A stretch of 64,000 bases of DNA. It comes from DATHTC01 sp963746805. Lineage in GTDB: Bacteria > Actinomycetota > Thermoleophilia > Gaiellales > Gaiellaceae. Shown here in pieces: positions 48,542 through 58,768 of this stretch (position 1 is its first letter; every line of letters starts with the position of its first letter). The stretch lies in the NCBI GenBank assembly GCA_963746805.1, contig CAVVCQ010000001.1, forward strand, positions 372,001-436,000. Reading direction: 5' to 3'. Position numbers and translations under genes: made by a program. Below the pieces are notes generated by a model. That model did not search any database and had not been told where the DNA came from. It saw only the letters and a program-made list of their open reading frames with translations.

Positions 48542-51500
48542 GTGAAGGTTCGCGCCACGGTTTCCGGGCTGCTCGCGATCGCGTGCGCGATCGTCTGGGC
48601 GGCGACAGCGGCGGCATCGCCCAGCGGCGTCGTGATCAGCCAGGTGTACGGCGGCGGCGGGAACTCCGGCGCGACGCTACACGCACGACTTCGTCGAGCT
48701 CTACAACGCGAGCTCGGCCTCCGTGAGCCTCGCCGGCTGGTCGGTCCAGTACGCGTCGGCCGCCGGGACGACCTGGAACGTGACGACGCTCACCGGGTCG
48801 ATCGCTCCGGGGCGGTACTACCTCGTCCGGCAGGCGCAGGGCGCAGGTGGGACGACGTCGCTCCCCGACCGCCGACGCCGTCGGCACCGCGGCGATGGCG
48901 GCCACCGCCGGCAAGGTCGCGCTCGTCCGCATCGCGACGGCCGTGTCAGGCACCGGCTGCCCGCTCCCCTCCGGCGCGATCGAGGACTACGTCGGGTACG
49001 GCACCGGGACGGGTGGCGCGAGCTGCTTCGAGGGCGCCGGCGCGGCGCCGACGCTGTCGAACCCGATCGCGGCGCTCCGCGGCGGCAGCGGCGCGATCGA
49101 CACGGACAGCAACTCGACCGACTTCGTCGCCGGCACGCCGATGCCGCGCAACAGCCAGTTCGGCGAGCCCGGCGACGGCGCTCCGGCCGTCCAGACCGTT
49201 ACGCCGGCCAACGGCACCACGGAGGTCGCGCGCACGACGAACCTCACCGTCAGCTTCAACGAGGCCGTGGCCGCGGCCGCCGGCGCGTTCACGCTCACGT
49301 GCGCCCAGAGCGGCGCGCACACCGTCGCCGTCACCGGGAACGGCACGGCGAGCTACACCCTCGATCCGACCACGGATCTCGGCGAGGGCGAGATCTGTAC
49401 GGCGACGGTGCACGCGGCCGACATCTCGGACGTCGACACCACCGACCCGCCCGACCAGATGGCTGCGGACTTCGTCTGGTCGTTCACGACGACGCCGCCG
49501 CTCGTGATCCGGACGATCGGCGAGGTCCAGGGCGCGGTCGCGGACACCGCAGACGGCAACACCCACCGCTCCACGTTCGCGCCCGCCACGGGCAACGGGG
49601 CCGGCCAGACGGTGGCCGTGCGCGGCGTCATCTTCGAGAAGACGATCACGAGGACGTCGGCCGGCGCGATCCAGCGGGGGTTCTTCATCCAGAACCTCCC
49701 GGGCTACGCCGACGCGGACCCAACCACGTCCGACGCGCTCTTCGTGTTCATGGGCACGTTCACGACGCTGATCGGCGGCTACGAGCCGAAGGTCGGGGAC
49801 GAGGTCGTGATCAGCGGCCGCGTCACCGAGTTCAACTTCCACACGCAGCTCGGAAGCGCCCGCCTCGAGCGGCTCGACCGCACCGGCGTGGCGCTGGACG
49901 TGGAGCTGCCCGCGATCGTGGCGGACACGCCGGACGCCGACCGCGCGGCGGTGAACCGCTACTGGGAGCGCCGCGAGAACATGCGGGTCGAGGTCCCGGC
50001 CGGCAGCGTCGCGAACGGGCCGCGCGTTACCTTCACCTCGACCGCGGACGGCGAGATCTACGTCACCGACCCGGGTCATCCGGTCGCGCAGCGCGCGAAT
50101 CCCTACGCGCGGCGCGCGTTCCGCGACCCGCATCCGCTGGACAACGACCCGGCCTTGTTCGACGACCAGAACGCGTATCGGGTCCTGCTGGGCAGTCTCG
50201 GGATCAAGGGTGCGTCAGGAGACAGCTTCGAGCTGATCGCCACCGCGCCAACCTTCTCGACGCTCGCGCAACGGGTCGTCGGCGGCGTCTACTTCGCGTT
50301 CAGCAAGTGGAGCGTCCAGGTCGATGCGCAACCGCAGTGGAGCGCCGGTCCCGACCCGGCGGCGAACCACCCGCCGACGTCGCCGAACCGGGCGCTCGAG
50401 CAGACGTTCTCGGACTACAACGTCGAGAACCTCTACGACTACCGCGACGACCCGTTCGACGGCTGCGACTTCACCGGCAACACGGGCTGCCCGGGCGTGA
50501 GCCCGCCGTTCGACTACGTCCCCGCGAGCGACGCGGACTACCAGAACCGGCTCGGCCTCATCGCGCGGCAGATCGTCGAGGACCTGCACGCCCCCGACGT
50601 CGTGATGACGCAGGAGGGCGAGGACCAGGACATCTGCGTCGTGGCAGGCGGTCAGCTCTCCTGCGGGACGACGAACAACGCCGACGGCAAGCCCGACTCG
50701 CTCCAGGAGCTCGCGCTCCGGATCCTGGCGATCGGCGGTCCGCGCTACGACACCGCCTACGACCGCAACGGCGCGGACGCCCGCGGCATCGTCTCGGCAT
50801 TCATGTTCCGCACCGACCGCGTCGAGCTCCTGCCGGTGACGGCGTCCGACCCGGTCTTCGGCAGCGCGCCGCAGGTCGTCTACGACACGGCGCCGCTGGC
50901 GTACAACGCAGACGTCCAGAACCCGAAGGCGCTCAACGCCGTCCTGCCTCCGCGGGCGAACGACGGCACGGGCACGGACGGGACGAACGTCTACACCCGC
51001 GCGCCGCAGGTGGCCGCCTTCCGGCTCTGGCGGAACGGGGTGGGGGTGAGCGTCTGGACTGACGTGGTCGCGATCTCGAACCACTTCTCGAGCACGCCGC
51101 AGAGCCGGGTCGGCCAGCGGCGCGAGCAGGCGCGGTACAACGCGCGGATCATCGACGCGCTCGACGAGGCACGGCCGCTGGTCATCACCGCGGGCGATTT
51201 CAACGTCTTCCCGCGGCCCGACGACCCGTACGACCCCTCGAGCCCGCTCTATCCCACCGACCAGCTCGCGCCGCTCTACGAGCACGAACTGGAGAACCTG
51301 TGGGACGTGGAGCTCGCCGAAGCCCCCGAGGCCGCGTATTCCTACGTGTTCGACGGGAACGCGCAGACGCTCGACCAGCAGTTCGTCAGCCCGGCGCTCT
51401 TCGCCCTGCTGACGGAAGCCCGGACGGCGCACGTCAACGCGGACTACCCGCAGGGCGAGGAGGAGACCGACACGCGCGGCCTCTCCGACCACGACCCGAT

Positions 51501-51783
51501 GGTCTCGCAGTACGACGCGGCGCCGACGCTCGTGAAGCTGCGGGCGCTCGTCGAGCTGTACATCGCCCAGGGCCGCGTGACGGGGAACAACACGGCGCGG
51601 ATCCTCCGCGACCGCCTCGACCGGATCGAGCAGCTTCTGGCCGAGGGCAAGACCGACGCTGCGCTCTCGCAGCTGCAGGCGCTGGCCGACCAGGCCCGCG
51701 ACATGGCACCGACTCGCATCGACGAGGCTGCGGCCGGCGCGATCGCGCGCGAGGCCGAGCTCTTGAAGGAGCTGTTGTCATGA
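48542..51783 (+). CDS. Secreted ExeM/NucH-like nuclease with lamin-tail domain, two frameshifts
   Basis: About 1080 residues. Signal peptide (VKVRATVSGLLAIACAIVWA), then a lamin-tail domain (SGVVISQVYGGGGNSGAT, DFVELYNASSASVSLAGWSV). The frame shifts by one base near 48675 and again near 48866; each is cured by dropping one C. Then come an Ig-like domain (PANGTTEVARTTNLTVSFNE), the ExeM nucleic-acid-binding part and an endonuclease/exonuclease/phosphatase domain (VVMTQEGEDQD, AISNHFSS, ITAGDFNVFPRPDDP, GLSDHDPMVSQ), keeping the catalytic Asp, Asn and His. A helical C-terminal tail (LVKLRALVELYIAQGRVTGN) resembles a FIMAH domain. It likely degrades extracellular DNA or RNA. Confidence 0.85.
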
Positions 51784-51815
51784 CGGCTCCGACCACGACG
51801 ACAAGGGAGAGCAGG

Positions 51816-53594
51816 ATGAGGAAGCGGATCGGGGTCGCGGCGCTCGCCGTCGCGGCCGCGCTCGTCATGGCGGTGCCGGCGCTGGGGGCGCCGCCGCCGA
51901 AGAAGGACAACGACACGCGCGTCCAGCTGCTGGCGTTCAACGACTTCCACGGCCACGTCAAGGCCGTCAACGACCTGGGCCTGTCGATCCCGGGCACGAT
52001 CCAGATCGGCCAGTCGAAGAATCCGACCACGGGCGCGATCGTCAACCAGACCGTCCCGGCTGGCGGCGCCGAGTATCTGTCGGCGACCGTGAAGGCGCTG
52101 CGGACGACCAACGCGAACACGATCACGGTCGGCGCAGGCGATCTCATCGGCGCGAGCCCGCTGCTCTCGGGCCTGTTCCACGACGAGCCGGCGATCGAGG
52201 CCCTCAACATCCTCGGGCTCGACGTGAGCGGTATCGGCAACCACGAGTTCGACGAGGGCCTCAACGAGGTCTACCGGATGATGAACGGCGGCTGCCATCC
52301 CGTCGACGGCTGCCAGGACGGCACGCCGTTCCTCGGGTCGATCTTCGGCTACCTCGCGGCGAACGTCTTCTTCGCCGGCACCGACGAGACCGTCCTGCCG
52401 CCGTACGAGATCCGCAAGGTCGGCAACGCCAAGATCGCGTTCATCGGGATGACCCTCGAGGGGACGCCGTTGGTCGTGACGCCGTCGGCGATCGCCGGGC
52501 TCGAGTTCCGCGACGAGGTCGAGACGGCGAACGCGCTCGTGGCGAAGCTCCGTGCCGAGGAGGGCGTCCGCTCGTTCGTGATCCTCCTGCACGAGGGCGG
52601 TATTCAGAATGCGCCGTTCTCGAACGCCGACCCGGCGCAGGGCCTGCCGGGCTGGGCCGCGGTCAACAGCTGCGACAACCTCAGCGGCGCGATCGTCGAC
52701 ATCGCCAAGGGGCTCGACGATCAGGTCGACGTGATCGTCAGCGGCCACACGCACCAGCAGTACATCTGCGCCGGCGCGAAGGAGATCGACGGCAAGCTCG
52801 TCACGAGCGCGGCGTCGTTCGGCCGCCTCGTCACCGACATCGACCTCGTCATCGACCACCAGACGAAGGACATCACGTCGAAGACGGCGCAGAACGTGAT
52901 CGTCAGGCAGACGGGCCTCGCGCAGGACAAGGACCCGCTGGTGACCGACCTGATCGCCCACTGGGACGCGTTCGCGGGCCCGATCGGGAATCGCGTCGTC
53001 GGGTTCGCGAACACCGCGCTCTGCTCGGTGCGCGACGCCGGCTGCGATCCCGACGGCGACGGCGAGGCACCGCTCGGCAACGTCATCGCCGATTCGCAGC
53101 TGGATGCGACCTCGCCGACCGACTTCGGCGGCGCCGTGATCGCGTTCATGAACCCCGGCGGGATCCGCGCTCCGCTCAACGCGGGCGACGTGACCTACGA
53201 GGAGCTGTTCAACATCCAGCCGTTCGGCAACACGCTGACGGTGAAGACGTGCACGGGCGCGCAGATCCAGGCGCTGCTCGAGCAGCAGCAGTTCCCCGGG
53301 CGGATCCTCACCGTCTCGCGTGGCTTCAACTACACGTGGGACGCGCTCCGGCCCGTCGGCGACAAGGTGCTGAACGAGACGGTGAAGCTGAACGGCAACC
53401 CGATCGTCGACACGCAGAGCTACCGCGTGGAGATGAACAACTTCCTCGCGAGCGGCGGGGACGGCTTCAGCGTCTTCAACCTGTGCACGAACCAGCTCGG
53501 CGGCGAGGTCGACCTCGACGCGGTCGTGCGCTACTTCGAGGCGCACAGGCCGCTCGACGCGCCGACGGAGAACCGGATCACCCGGCTCAACTGA
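51816..53594 (+). CDS. Secreted 5'-nucleotidase/metallophosphoesterase
   Basis: 592 residues from ATG 51816, preferred because it starts the signal peptide MRKRIGVAALAVAAALVMAV; ATG 51780, overlapping the nuclease stop, is the alternative. The metallophosphoesterase domain has LLAFNDFHGHVK, TVGAGDLIGASPLLSG, GIGNHEFDEG and VIVSGHTHQQYIC. The C-terminal 5'-nucleotidase domain has FMNPGGIRAPL, YEELFNIQPFGNTL and FLASGGDGFSVF. It releases phosphate and nucleosides from extracellular nucleotides, a logical partner of the nuclease just upstream. Confidence 0.94.
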   Translation: MRKRIGVAALAVAAALVMAVPALGAPPPKKDNDTRVQLLAFNDFHGHVKAVNDLGLSIPGTIQIGQSKNPTTGAIVNQTVPAGGAEYLSATVKALRTTNANTITVGAGDLIGASPLLSGLFHDEPAIEALNILGLDVSGIGNHEFDEGLNEVYRMMNGGCHPVDGCQDGTPFLGSIFGYLAANVFFAGTDETVLPPYEIRKVGNAKIAFIGMTLEGTPLVVTPSAIAGLEFRDEVETANALVAKLRAEEGVRSFVILLHEGGIQNAPFSNADPAQGLPGWAAVNSCDNLSGAIVDIAKGLDDQVDVIVSGHTHQQYICAGAKEIDGKLVTSAASFGRLVTDIDLVIDHQTKDITSKTAQNVIVRQTGLAQDKDPLVTDLIAHWDAFAGPIGNRVVGFANTALCSVRDAGCDPDGDGEAPLGNVIADSQLDATSPTDFGGAVIAFMNPGGIRAPLNAGDVTYEELFNIQPFGNTLTVKTCTGAQIQALLEQQQFPGRILTVSRGFNYTWDALRPVGDKVLNETVKLNGNPIVDTQSYRVEMNNFLASGGDGFSVFNLCTNQLGGEVDLDAVVRYFEAHRPLDAPTENRITRLN

Positions 53595-53618
53595 GCGCGC
53601 ACGAAACGCATGCATCTG

Positions 53619-53650
53619 GAGGGCCCGGGCAACCGGGCCCTCAGCGTTTT
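53619..53650 (+). terminator. Intrinsic terminator after the nucleotidase
   Basis: GAGGGCCCGG, GCAA tetraloop, CCGGGCCCTC, then AGCGTTTT. A perfect 10-bp stem with a short T-run. Confidence 0.85.
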
Positions 53651-53689
53651 GCAGGCCTTTTGCCCCTTGGCCTCCTGCGACGAGCGTCG

Positions 53690-53695
53690 TACACT
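53690..53695 (+). promoter_or_regulatory. -10 box of the HEAT-repeat gene
   Basis: TACACT with a weak -35 TTGGCC at 53667-53672 (17-nt spacer). The leader is about 38 nt, with GGAGG 5 nt before ATG 53740. Confidence 0.5.
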
Positions 53696-53739
53696 CGAAC
53701 GCAGGCTGCGGCGGCTTCCCCGGATCTGTGGAGGACGGG

Positions 53740-56601
53740 ATGGGCGACGCACCGCGGAGAACCGAGTCTGGCGAGCATCCGATCGCGAGGGAGGCCGATC
53801 GCTCCGCCGAGGTACGTGAGCGGGTCGCCGAGCTGGCGGACGCGAACACGCCCTGGCAGGACCGGCAGGCGGCGGCGCGCGCGTTAGGCGAGATCGGCGA
53901 TGCGGATGGGGCGCTCCCGGCCCTTCGACAGGCGCTCGCGAACGACACCGACTACGACGTGCGCGAGGCGACCGTCATCGCGATCGCAGCGCTCGAGCGC
54001 GACGTCGACGTCCTGACCGAGGACCTGCGCACGGCAATGCGCGATCTGCATGCGCTCGTGTGGCGCCGTGCGACGACGCTCATCTCCGAGCGCCTGTCGC
54101 CGCAGGCCGCAACCGTCGCGCTGCGCGAGCGGATCGACACCGAGACGGACTGGACCGCGCTCGGCGACCTCGGACAGGCTCTGCGCGAGGTCGGGGACGA
54201 CGAGGCCCTCGTCGACGTCGTCCTCGAGCTGCTGCGGACGCAGGACGTCGACTCGCACGCGCGGGCGGTGCTCCTCGTGCGGACCGCGAAGCCGGAGGAT
54301 GTGGAGAGCCGCGAACGGGTGGCCGAGGCGATCTGGGACGTGCTCGCGCGCCTCGACGGCTGGGTGGCCGACGAGGGCTTCCGGCGGATCATCGAGCTGA
54401 CGAGCCCCGACGTGGGCGTGCAGCGGCTCCTCGCGACGGCCGGGTTGCCCGGCCGGCTGGTCCTGCTCGTCGAGATCCGGGGCATCGTCGAAGCCCAGAT
54501 GAGCTACGACCCGGAGCCGGTGCTCGCGCGCTACCTCGAAGCGCTCTCGGATCCGGACGAGGCGAGCCGCCTCGACGCCGCCGAGCGGCTGCGCGTGCGG
54601 GTCCCGAGCCTCTCGGACGAACAGGCGAAGAGGCTCGTGGATGGCGTCAGAACCGCGGTCACCACGCGCGGCATCGGACTCGGGCTCCTGGCGTCGGTCG
54701 ACGGCGACGACGCCGCGATCGACTACGTCGCCGCGATCAAGCCGCCGACCGAGGAGGCCGCCCGGGCGGTGCTGATCGACGCCCGCCCGCTCGTCGAGGC
54801 GATCTGGCCGACGCGCGCGGACGACGTGCTTCCGATCGTCCTCGCCGGCTGCGACAGCCCTGATTGGCGCGTGCGCCAGGCTGCCGCGCAGTTCCTTGGC
54901 GCCGTCGCGGACGCGATTCCCGGTGAGGAGCTCGAGCGCGTCCACGACACGCTGCGGCGACTCACGAGCGATGCGGACACCGACGTCCGGCAGGCAGCCG
55001 ACTACGCCCTCATCAACGTTCGCACACAGCGCCGCCGGACGAACACGCAACCGCTCGTCGCGCTCCTGACGAGCGAGGAGGCCGAGAGCGAGCAGGCCGT
55101 GCAGGACGCGATCACGAAGCTCGTGGAGCTCAAGACGCCGGACGCAGTACGCCCGCTCGTCCAGGCATGGGCGAGGTGGATCGGCCTCCGCGACCGCTCC
55201 GGCCTCGTCGAGTTCGCTGCCGAGAAGCTCCGCTCGAGCCCGCACGCGGTGATCCCGCTCCTCGATCAGCTCGAACAGGGTCTCCCACTCGATCCCGCGG
55301 TCGAGCATCGACTCACGGAGGACGCGATCCCACGCGAGTACGCGCGGCTCGCCGAGATCGTCGGCGCCGGCGACAAGATCACGCGCACGGCAGACGAGGC
55401 GCTCGCCGACGACTGGCTCGGCGTTCGCGTACGGGCGCACCGGGAGCACGACGGCGCCGCTGCCGGCGTGGTCGACCGCACGAAGAGCATCGCGATGCTG
55501 ATCGTCGGACTCGTCGAGGCCAGGCGTGCCGAGCGGGAGCTCCTCGTACGACAGCGCGTGTCGCGTCAGCTTGCCGAGATGAGCGACCAGCGCTTCTTCG
55601 AGGACCGCCCCGACGCGCTCGAGCTCGTCCGCGCGGAGCTGAAGAAGCACGCGATCCCGATCCTCGGACGTCGGCTCGACGGAGAGGACGACTCGACGAT
55701 CCGCGAGAACATCGCGCGCGTGCTCGGCAACGTCGGCGGCCGCGAGGCGGTCGACGTGCTCGCGCGCGCGGTCGTCGGCGAGGAGCGGAAGCGGAGCAAC
55801 CGCCAGGAGCTTCTCGCCGAGTACTACCTGAAGCCCTCGAAGGAGCTCAGCGACCAGGCGGCGACGATCCTCCACGGCGCTGTCAGCGAGGCGAAGCGCA
55901 CGCTGCGGCTGCTCCAGGCGCTCAACGTCGCGTTCTTCGTGATCGCCCTCGCAATCCTCGCCGGCGGCTTCCTTGCGATGGTCTTCGGCTCGAGCGAGAC
56001 GGTGCAGATCCTCGGCGGTGTCGCCGGCCTCGCCGGATTCGCCGGCATCGCCGTCCAGCTCGTCCGCGAGCCGCTCGTGCGCATCCAGAACGCCGTCACG
56101 CGGCTCGTGCAGGTCGAGACCGCGTTCGCGAGCTTCATCTGGGAGCTGAACCTGAACGGGACGTACATCCAGAGCCAGTACGTGGCCGAGGGGATCCTCT
56201 CCGACGACGAGATCGCGTCGACCGTCGACCGGATCGAGCGCGCGATGCACCTCTCGATGGACCTCGTGGCGCGGTACGCCGAGGAGGGGCGCGTACCGAT
56301 GGGCCCACGGCTCTCGTCGCTCTCGCCGCAGGCGGGCGGTCCGGGCAGCACGCTGACGGCTTACGGGGCCGGGCTGAAGTCGGCGGGGCGGAACGGGTCG
56401 GCCCGGATCGCGGTCAACCACGTCCCGATCGCGGCCGGCTCCCTCGAGTGGAGCGACTCCGTCGTCTCGTTCACGCTGCCGGATGTGCTCGGCGAGAAGA
56501 TCAAGCCGGGTGAAGCCCTTTGGGTCAGCGTGCTCGTCGACGGCCAGGAGACGAACGCCGTCCCGTTCCGGCTTACGGGCGCCGCCCGGAACGGCGGCTG
56601 A
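53740..56601 (+). CDS. HEAT-repeat membrane protein with C-terminal IPT/TIG-like domain
   Basis: 953 residues from ATG 53740 (GGAGG at 53730-53734). About 720 residues of HEAT/ARM-type helical repeats: RQAAARALGEIGDADGALPA, DWRVRQAAAQFLGAVADAI, RENIARVLGNVGGREAVDVL. Then two hydrophobic helices (LNVAFFVIALAILAGGFLAM, ILGGVAGLAGFAGIAVQLV), a helical linker and a C-terminal beta domain resembling IPT/TIG (SSLSPQAGGPGSTLTAYGAG). There is no signal peptide, so the repeats are probably cytoplasmic. No enzyme motif was seen. It may be a scaffold; function unknown. Confidence 0.75.
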   Translation: MGDAPRRTESGEHPIAREADRSAEVRERVAELADANTPWQDRQAAARALGEIGDADGALPALRQALANDTDYDVREATVIAIAALERDVDVLTEDLRTAMRDLHALVWRRATTLISERLSPQAATVALRERIDTETDWTALGDLGQALREVGDDEALVDVVLELLRTQDVDSHARAVLLVRTAKPEDVESRERVAEAIWDVLARLDGWVADEGFRRIIELTSPDVGVQRLLATAGLPGRLVLLVEIRGIVEAQMSYDPEPVLARYLEALSDPDEASRLDAAERLRVRVPSLSDEQAKRLVDGVRTAVTTRGIGLGLLASVDGDDAAIDYVAAIKPPTEEAARAVLIDARPLVEAIWPTRADDVLPIVLAGCDSPDWRVRQAAAQFLGAVADAIPGEELERVHDTLRRLTSDADTDVRQAADYALINVRTQRRRTNTQPLVALLTSEEAESEQAVQDAITKLVELKTPDAVRPLVQAWARWIGLRDRSGLVEFAAEKLRSSPHAVIPLLDQLEQGLPLDPAVEHRLTEDAIPREYARLAEIVGAGDKITRTADEALADDWLGVRVRAHREHDGAAAGVVDRTKSIAMLIVGLVEARRAERELLVRQRVSRQLAEMSDQRFFEDRPDALELVRAELKKHAIPILGRRLDGEDDSTIRENIARVLGNVGGREAVDVLARAVVGEERKRSNRQELLAEYYLKPSKELSDQAATILHGAVSEAKRTLRLLQALNVAFFVIALAILAGGFLAMVFGSSETVQILGGVAGLAGFAGIAVQLVREPLVRIQNAVTRLVQVETAFASFIWELNLNGTYIQSQYVAEGILSDDEIASTVDRIERAMHLSMDLVARYAEEGRVPMGPRLSSLSPQAGGPGSTLTAYGAGLKSAGRNGSARIAVNHVPIAAGSLEWSDSVVSFTLPDVLGEKIKPGEALWVSVLVDGQETNAVPFRLTGAARNGG

Positions 56602-56638
56602 GGCCTGCGCGGGGCCTAGGGCTTCGACGGCTTCGGGC

Positions 56639-56644
56639 TATACT
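56639..56644 (+). promoter_or_regulatory. -10 box of rpsA
   Basis: TATACT, the closest match to the consensus TATAAT in the window, ends 11 nt before ATG 56656, giving a leader of roughly 5 nt. Confidence 0.55.
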
Positions 56645-56655
56645 CGTCGGCTCTT

Positions 56656-58194
56656 ATGGCGATCAACGAGACCTCAACCACAACCGCAGAGCCGCCTGTC
56701 CTCGAGGAGGGCGTCTGGGTCGAAGGACCCGACGGCGAGCTCGTCCCCGACTACGAGTCGACCTTCCCCACCATCGAGGAGGGGCAGGTCGTCCACGGCA
56801 CCGTCGTCCGCGTCGACAAGGACGAGGTGCTCGTCGACATCGGCTACAAGTCGGAGGGCGTCATCCCGCTCGCCGAGCTCTCGATCCGCCGGTCGGTGAA
56901 CCCGGCCGACGAGGTCTCGCTCGGTGACGAGGTCGACGCGCTCGTGCTCACGAAGGAGGACGCCGAGGGGCGTCTGATCCTGTCGAAGAAGCGCGCGCGC
57001 TTCGAGCTGGCCTGGAAGAAGATCGAGGAGGCGGCCGAGAGCGGCCAGCCGGTCATCGGACGGGTGATCGAGGTCGTCAAGGGCGGCCTGATCCTCGACC
57101 TCGGCGTCCGCGGCTTCCTGCCGGCCTCGCTCGTCGACATCCGCCGCGTGCAGGATCTCGACGAGTTCATGGCGCAGGAGCTCCGCTGCAAGGTGATCGA
57201 GCTCAACCGTTCCCGGAACAACGTCGTCCTCTCGCGCCGCGCCGTCCTCGAGGACGAGCGCAAGGAGATGCGCCAGGCGATCCTCGACCGGCTCAACCCG
57301 GGCGACGTCGTCGAGGGCCAGATCTCCAACATCGTCGACTTCGGCGCATTCGTCGACCTCGACGGGATGGACGGGCTCATCCACATCTCCGAGCTCTCGT
57401 GGTCGCACGTGAACCACCCGAGCGAGGTGCTCGAGATCGGCCAGACCGTCCGCGTGAAGGTGCTCGACATCGACCGCGATCGGCAGCGGATCTCGCTCGG
57501 CCTCAAGCAGACCCAGAGCGATCCGTGGTCGCAGGTGCTCGAGAGCTACCAGGAGAACGACGTCGTGCACGGCCGCGTGACGAAGGTGGTCACGTTCGGC
57601 GCGTTCGTCGAGATCCTCCCGGGCGTCGAGGGCCTCGTCCACATCTCCGAGCTGGCGCAGCACCACGTCGAGAACCCGCGCGAGGTCGTCTCGCAGGGCG
57701 ACGACGTCAACGTCCTCATCCTCGAGATCGACGCCGAGCGCCGCCGCCTCTCCCTCTCGCTCAAGCGGGTCGAAGAGGGCATGCAGGTGCAGCCGCGGAT
57801 CGGCGACGAGCCGGCCCCGCCCGCGCTCGGGCTCTCGGAGGAGGTCTTCGCCGAGCCCGCCGCGGCGGTCGACGAGGACGTCCTCGTCGCCGGCGAGGAG
57901 GGCGAAGCGGCCGAGATCGAGCCGCTGGTCGTGGACGAGCCCGAGGCCGAGGCTGCGGTCGAGGCGGAGGCGGACGCTGCAGTCGTGGACGAGCCGGAGG
58001 CCGAGGCCGCCGTCGAGGACGAGCCTGAGGCCGAGGCTGCGGTCGAGGTGGAGGCGGAAGCCGAGGCTCTCGTCGAGCCCGAGGCCGAGGCTGTGGTCGA
58101 GCCCGAGGCTGAAGCAGCGCCCGAGGCCGAGGCCGAGGCTGCAGCCGACGACGAGGCTGCTCCGTCCGCCGCCGAGGACGACGAGTCCGCCTAG
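56656..58194 (+). CDS. rpsA: 30S ribosomal protein S1
   Basis: 512 residues. Four S1 RNA-binding domains at about 35-105, 120-190, 205-275 and 290-360; the last two read GQISNIVDFGAFVDLDGMDG and GRVTKVVTFGAFVEILPGV. The four-domain layout is the actinobacterial type. The last about 125 residues are a low-complexity Glu/Ala/Val tail made of imperfect EPEAEAAVE units. coaE follows after 4 nt, the usual actinobacterial order. The mRNA leader appears very short, unlike the structured leaders of other S1 genes. Confidence 0.95.
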   Translation: MAINETSTTTAEPPVLEEGVWVEGPDGELVPDYESTFPTIEEGQVVHGTVVRVDKDEVLVDIGYKSEGVIPLAELSIRRSVNPADEVSLGDEVDALVLTKEDAEGRLILSKKRARFELAWKKIEEAAESGQPVIGRVIEVVKGGLILDLGVRGFLPASLVDIRRVQDLDEFMAQELRCKVIELNRSRNNVVLSRRAVLEDERKEMRQAILDRLNPGDVVEGQISNIVDFGAFVDLDGMDGLIHISELSWSHVNHPSEVLEIGQTVRVKVLDIDRDRQRISLGLKQTQSDPWSQVLESYQENDVVHGRVTKVVTFGAFVEILPGVEGLVHISELAQHHVENPREVVSQGDDVNVLILEIDAERRRLSLSLKRVEEGMQVQPRIGDEPAPPALGLSEEVFAEPAAAVDEDVLVAGEEGEAAEIEPLVVDEPEAEAAVEAEADAAVVDEPEAEAAVEDEPEAEAAVEVEAEAEALVEPEAEAVVEPEAEAAPEAEAEAAADDEAAPSAAEDDESA

Positions 58195-58198
58195 CCGC

Positions 58199-58768
58199 GT
58201 GCGGCCGCCCGCGGTCGCGATCACCGGCGGCATCGGCGCCGGCAAGAGCGAGCTCCTGAAGGCGTTCGCGCGCCACGGCGCGGCCACGATCTCGAGCGAC
58301 GAGATCGTGCACCGCCTGCTGCGCGAGGACGAGGAGGTGAAGCACGAGATCGTGGAGAAGCTCGGACGCATCGTGCTGCGGAAGGGCGAGATCGACCGCT
58401 CGCGCGTCGCGAACCTCGTGTTCCGCGACCGCGACCTCCTGGCCTGGCTCGAGGGTCTGCTCCATCCGCGCGTCTCGGCCGAGTACCTGCGCTGGCGCGA
58501 CGAGCAGGACGCGGCGCTGACGGTGACGGAGGTGCCGCTCCTGTTCGAGGCCGGCAGCGCGGCGAACTTCGACGCGGTCGTCGTGGTGACCGCGCCCGAG
58601 GACGCACGACGCGCCCGCTCCCCGGTCGCCACGGCCGACCGCGAGGCGCGGCTCATCCCCGACGAGGAGAAGGTCGCGCGCGCCGACTTCGCGTTCGTCA
58701 ACGACGGGTCGCTCGACGAGCTCGACGCCTTCGCGGCCGGCGTCGTGGAGCGGCTCGCCGCGCGATGA
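58199..58768 (+). CDS. coaE: Dephospho-CoA kinase
   Basis: Last step of coenzyme A synthesis. 189 residues from GTG 58199. Walker A ITGGIGAGKSELLKAF, substrate region ISSDEIVHRLL, VTEVPLLFEAGSAANFDAVV and a final ADFAFVNDGSLDELD, all family landmarks. It lacks the extra C-terminal domain of mycobacterial CoaE. It overlaps the lytic transglycosylase by 4 nt. Confidence 0.93.
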   Translation: MRPPAVAITGGIGAGKSELLKAFARHGAATISSDEIVHRLLREDEEVKHEIVEKLGRIVLRKGEIDRSRVANLVFRDRDLLAWLEGLLHPRVSAEYLRWRDEQDAALTVTEVPLLFEAGSAANFDAVVVVTAPEDARRARSPVATADREARLIPDEEKVARADFAFVNDGSLDELDAFAAGVVERLAAR

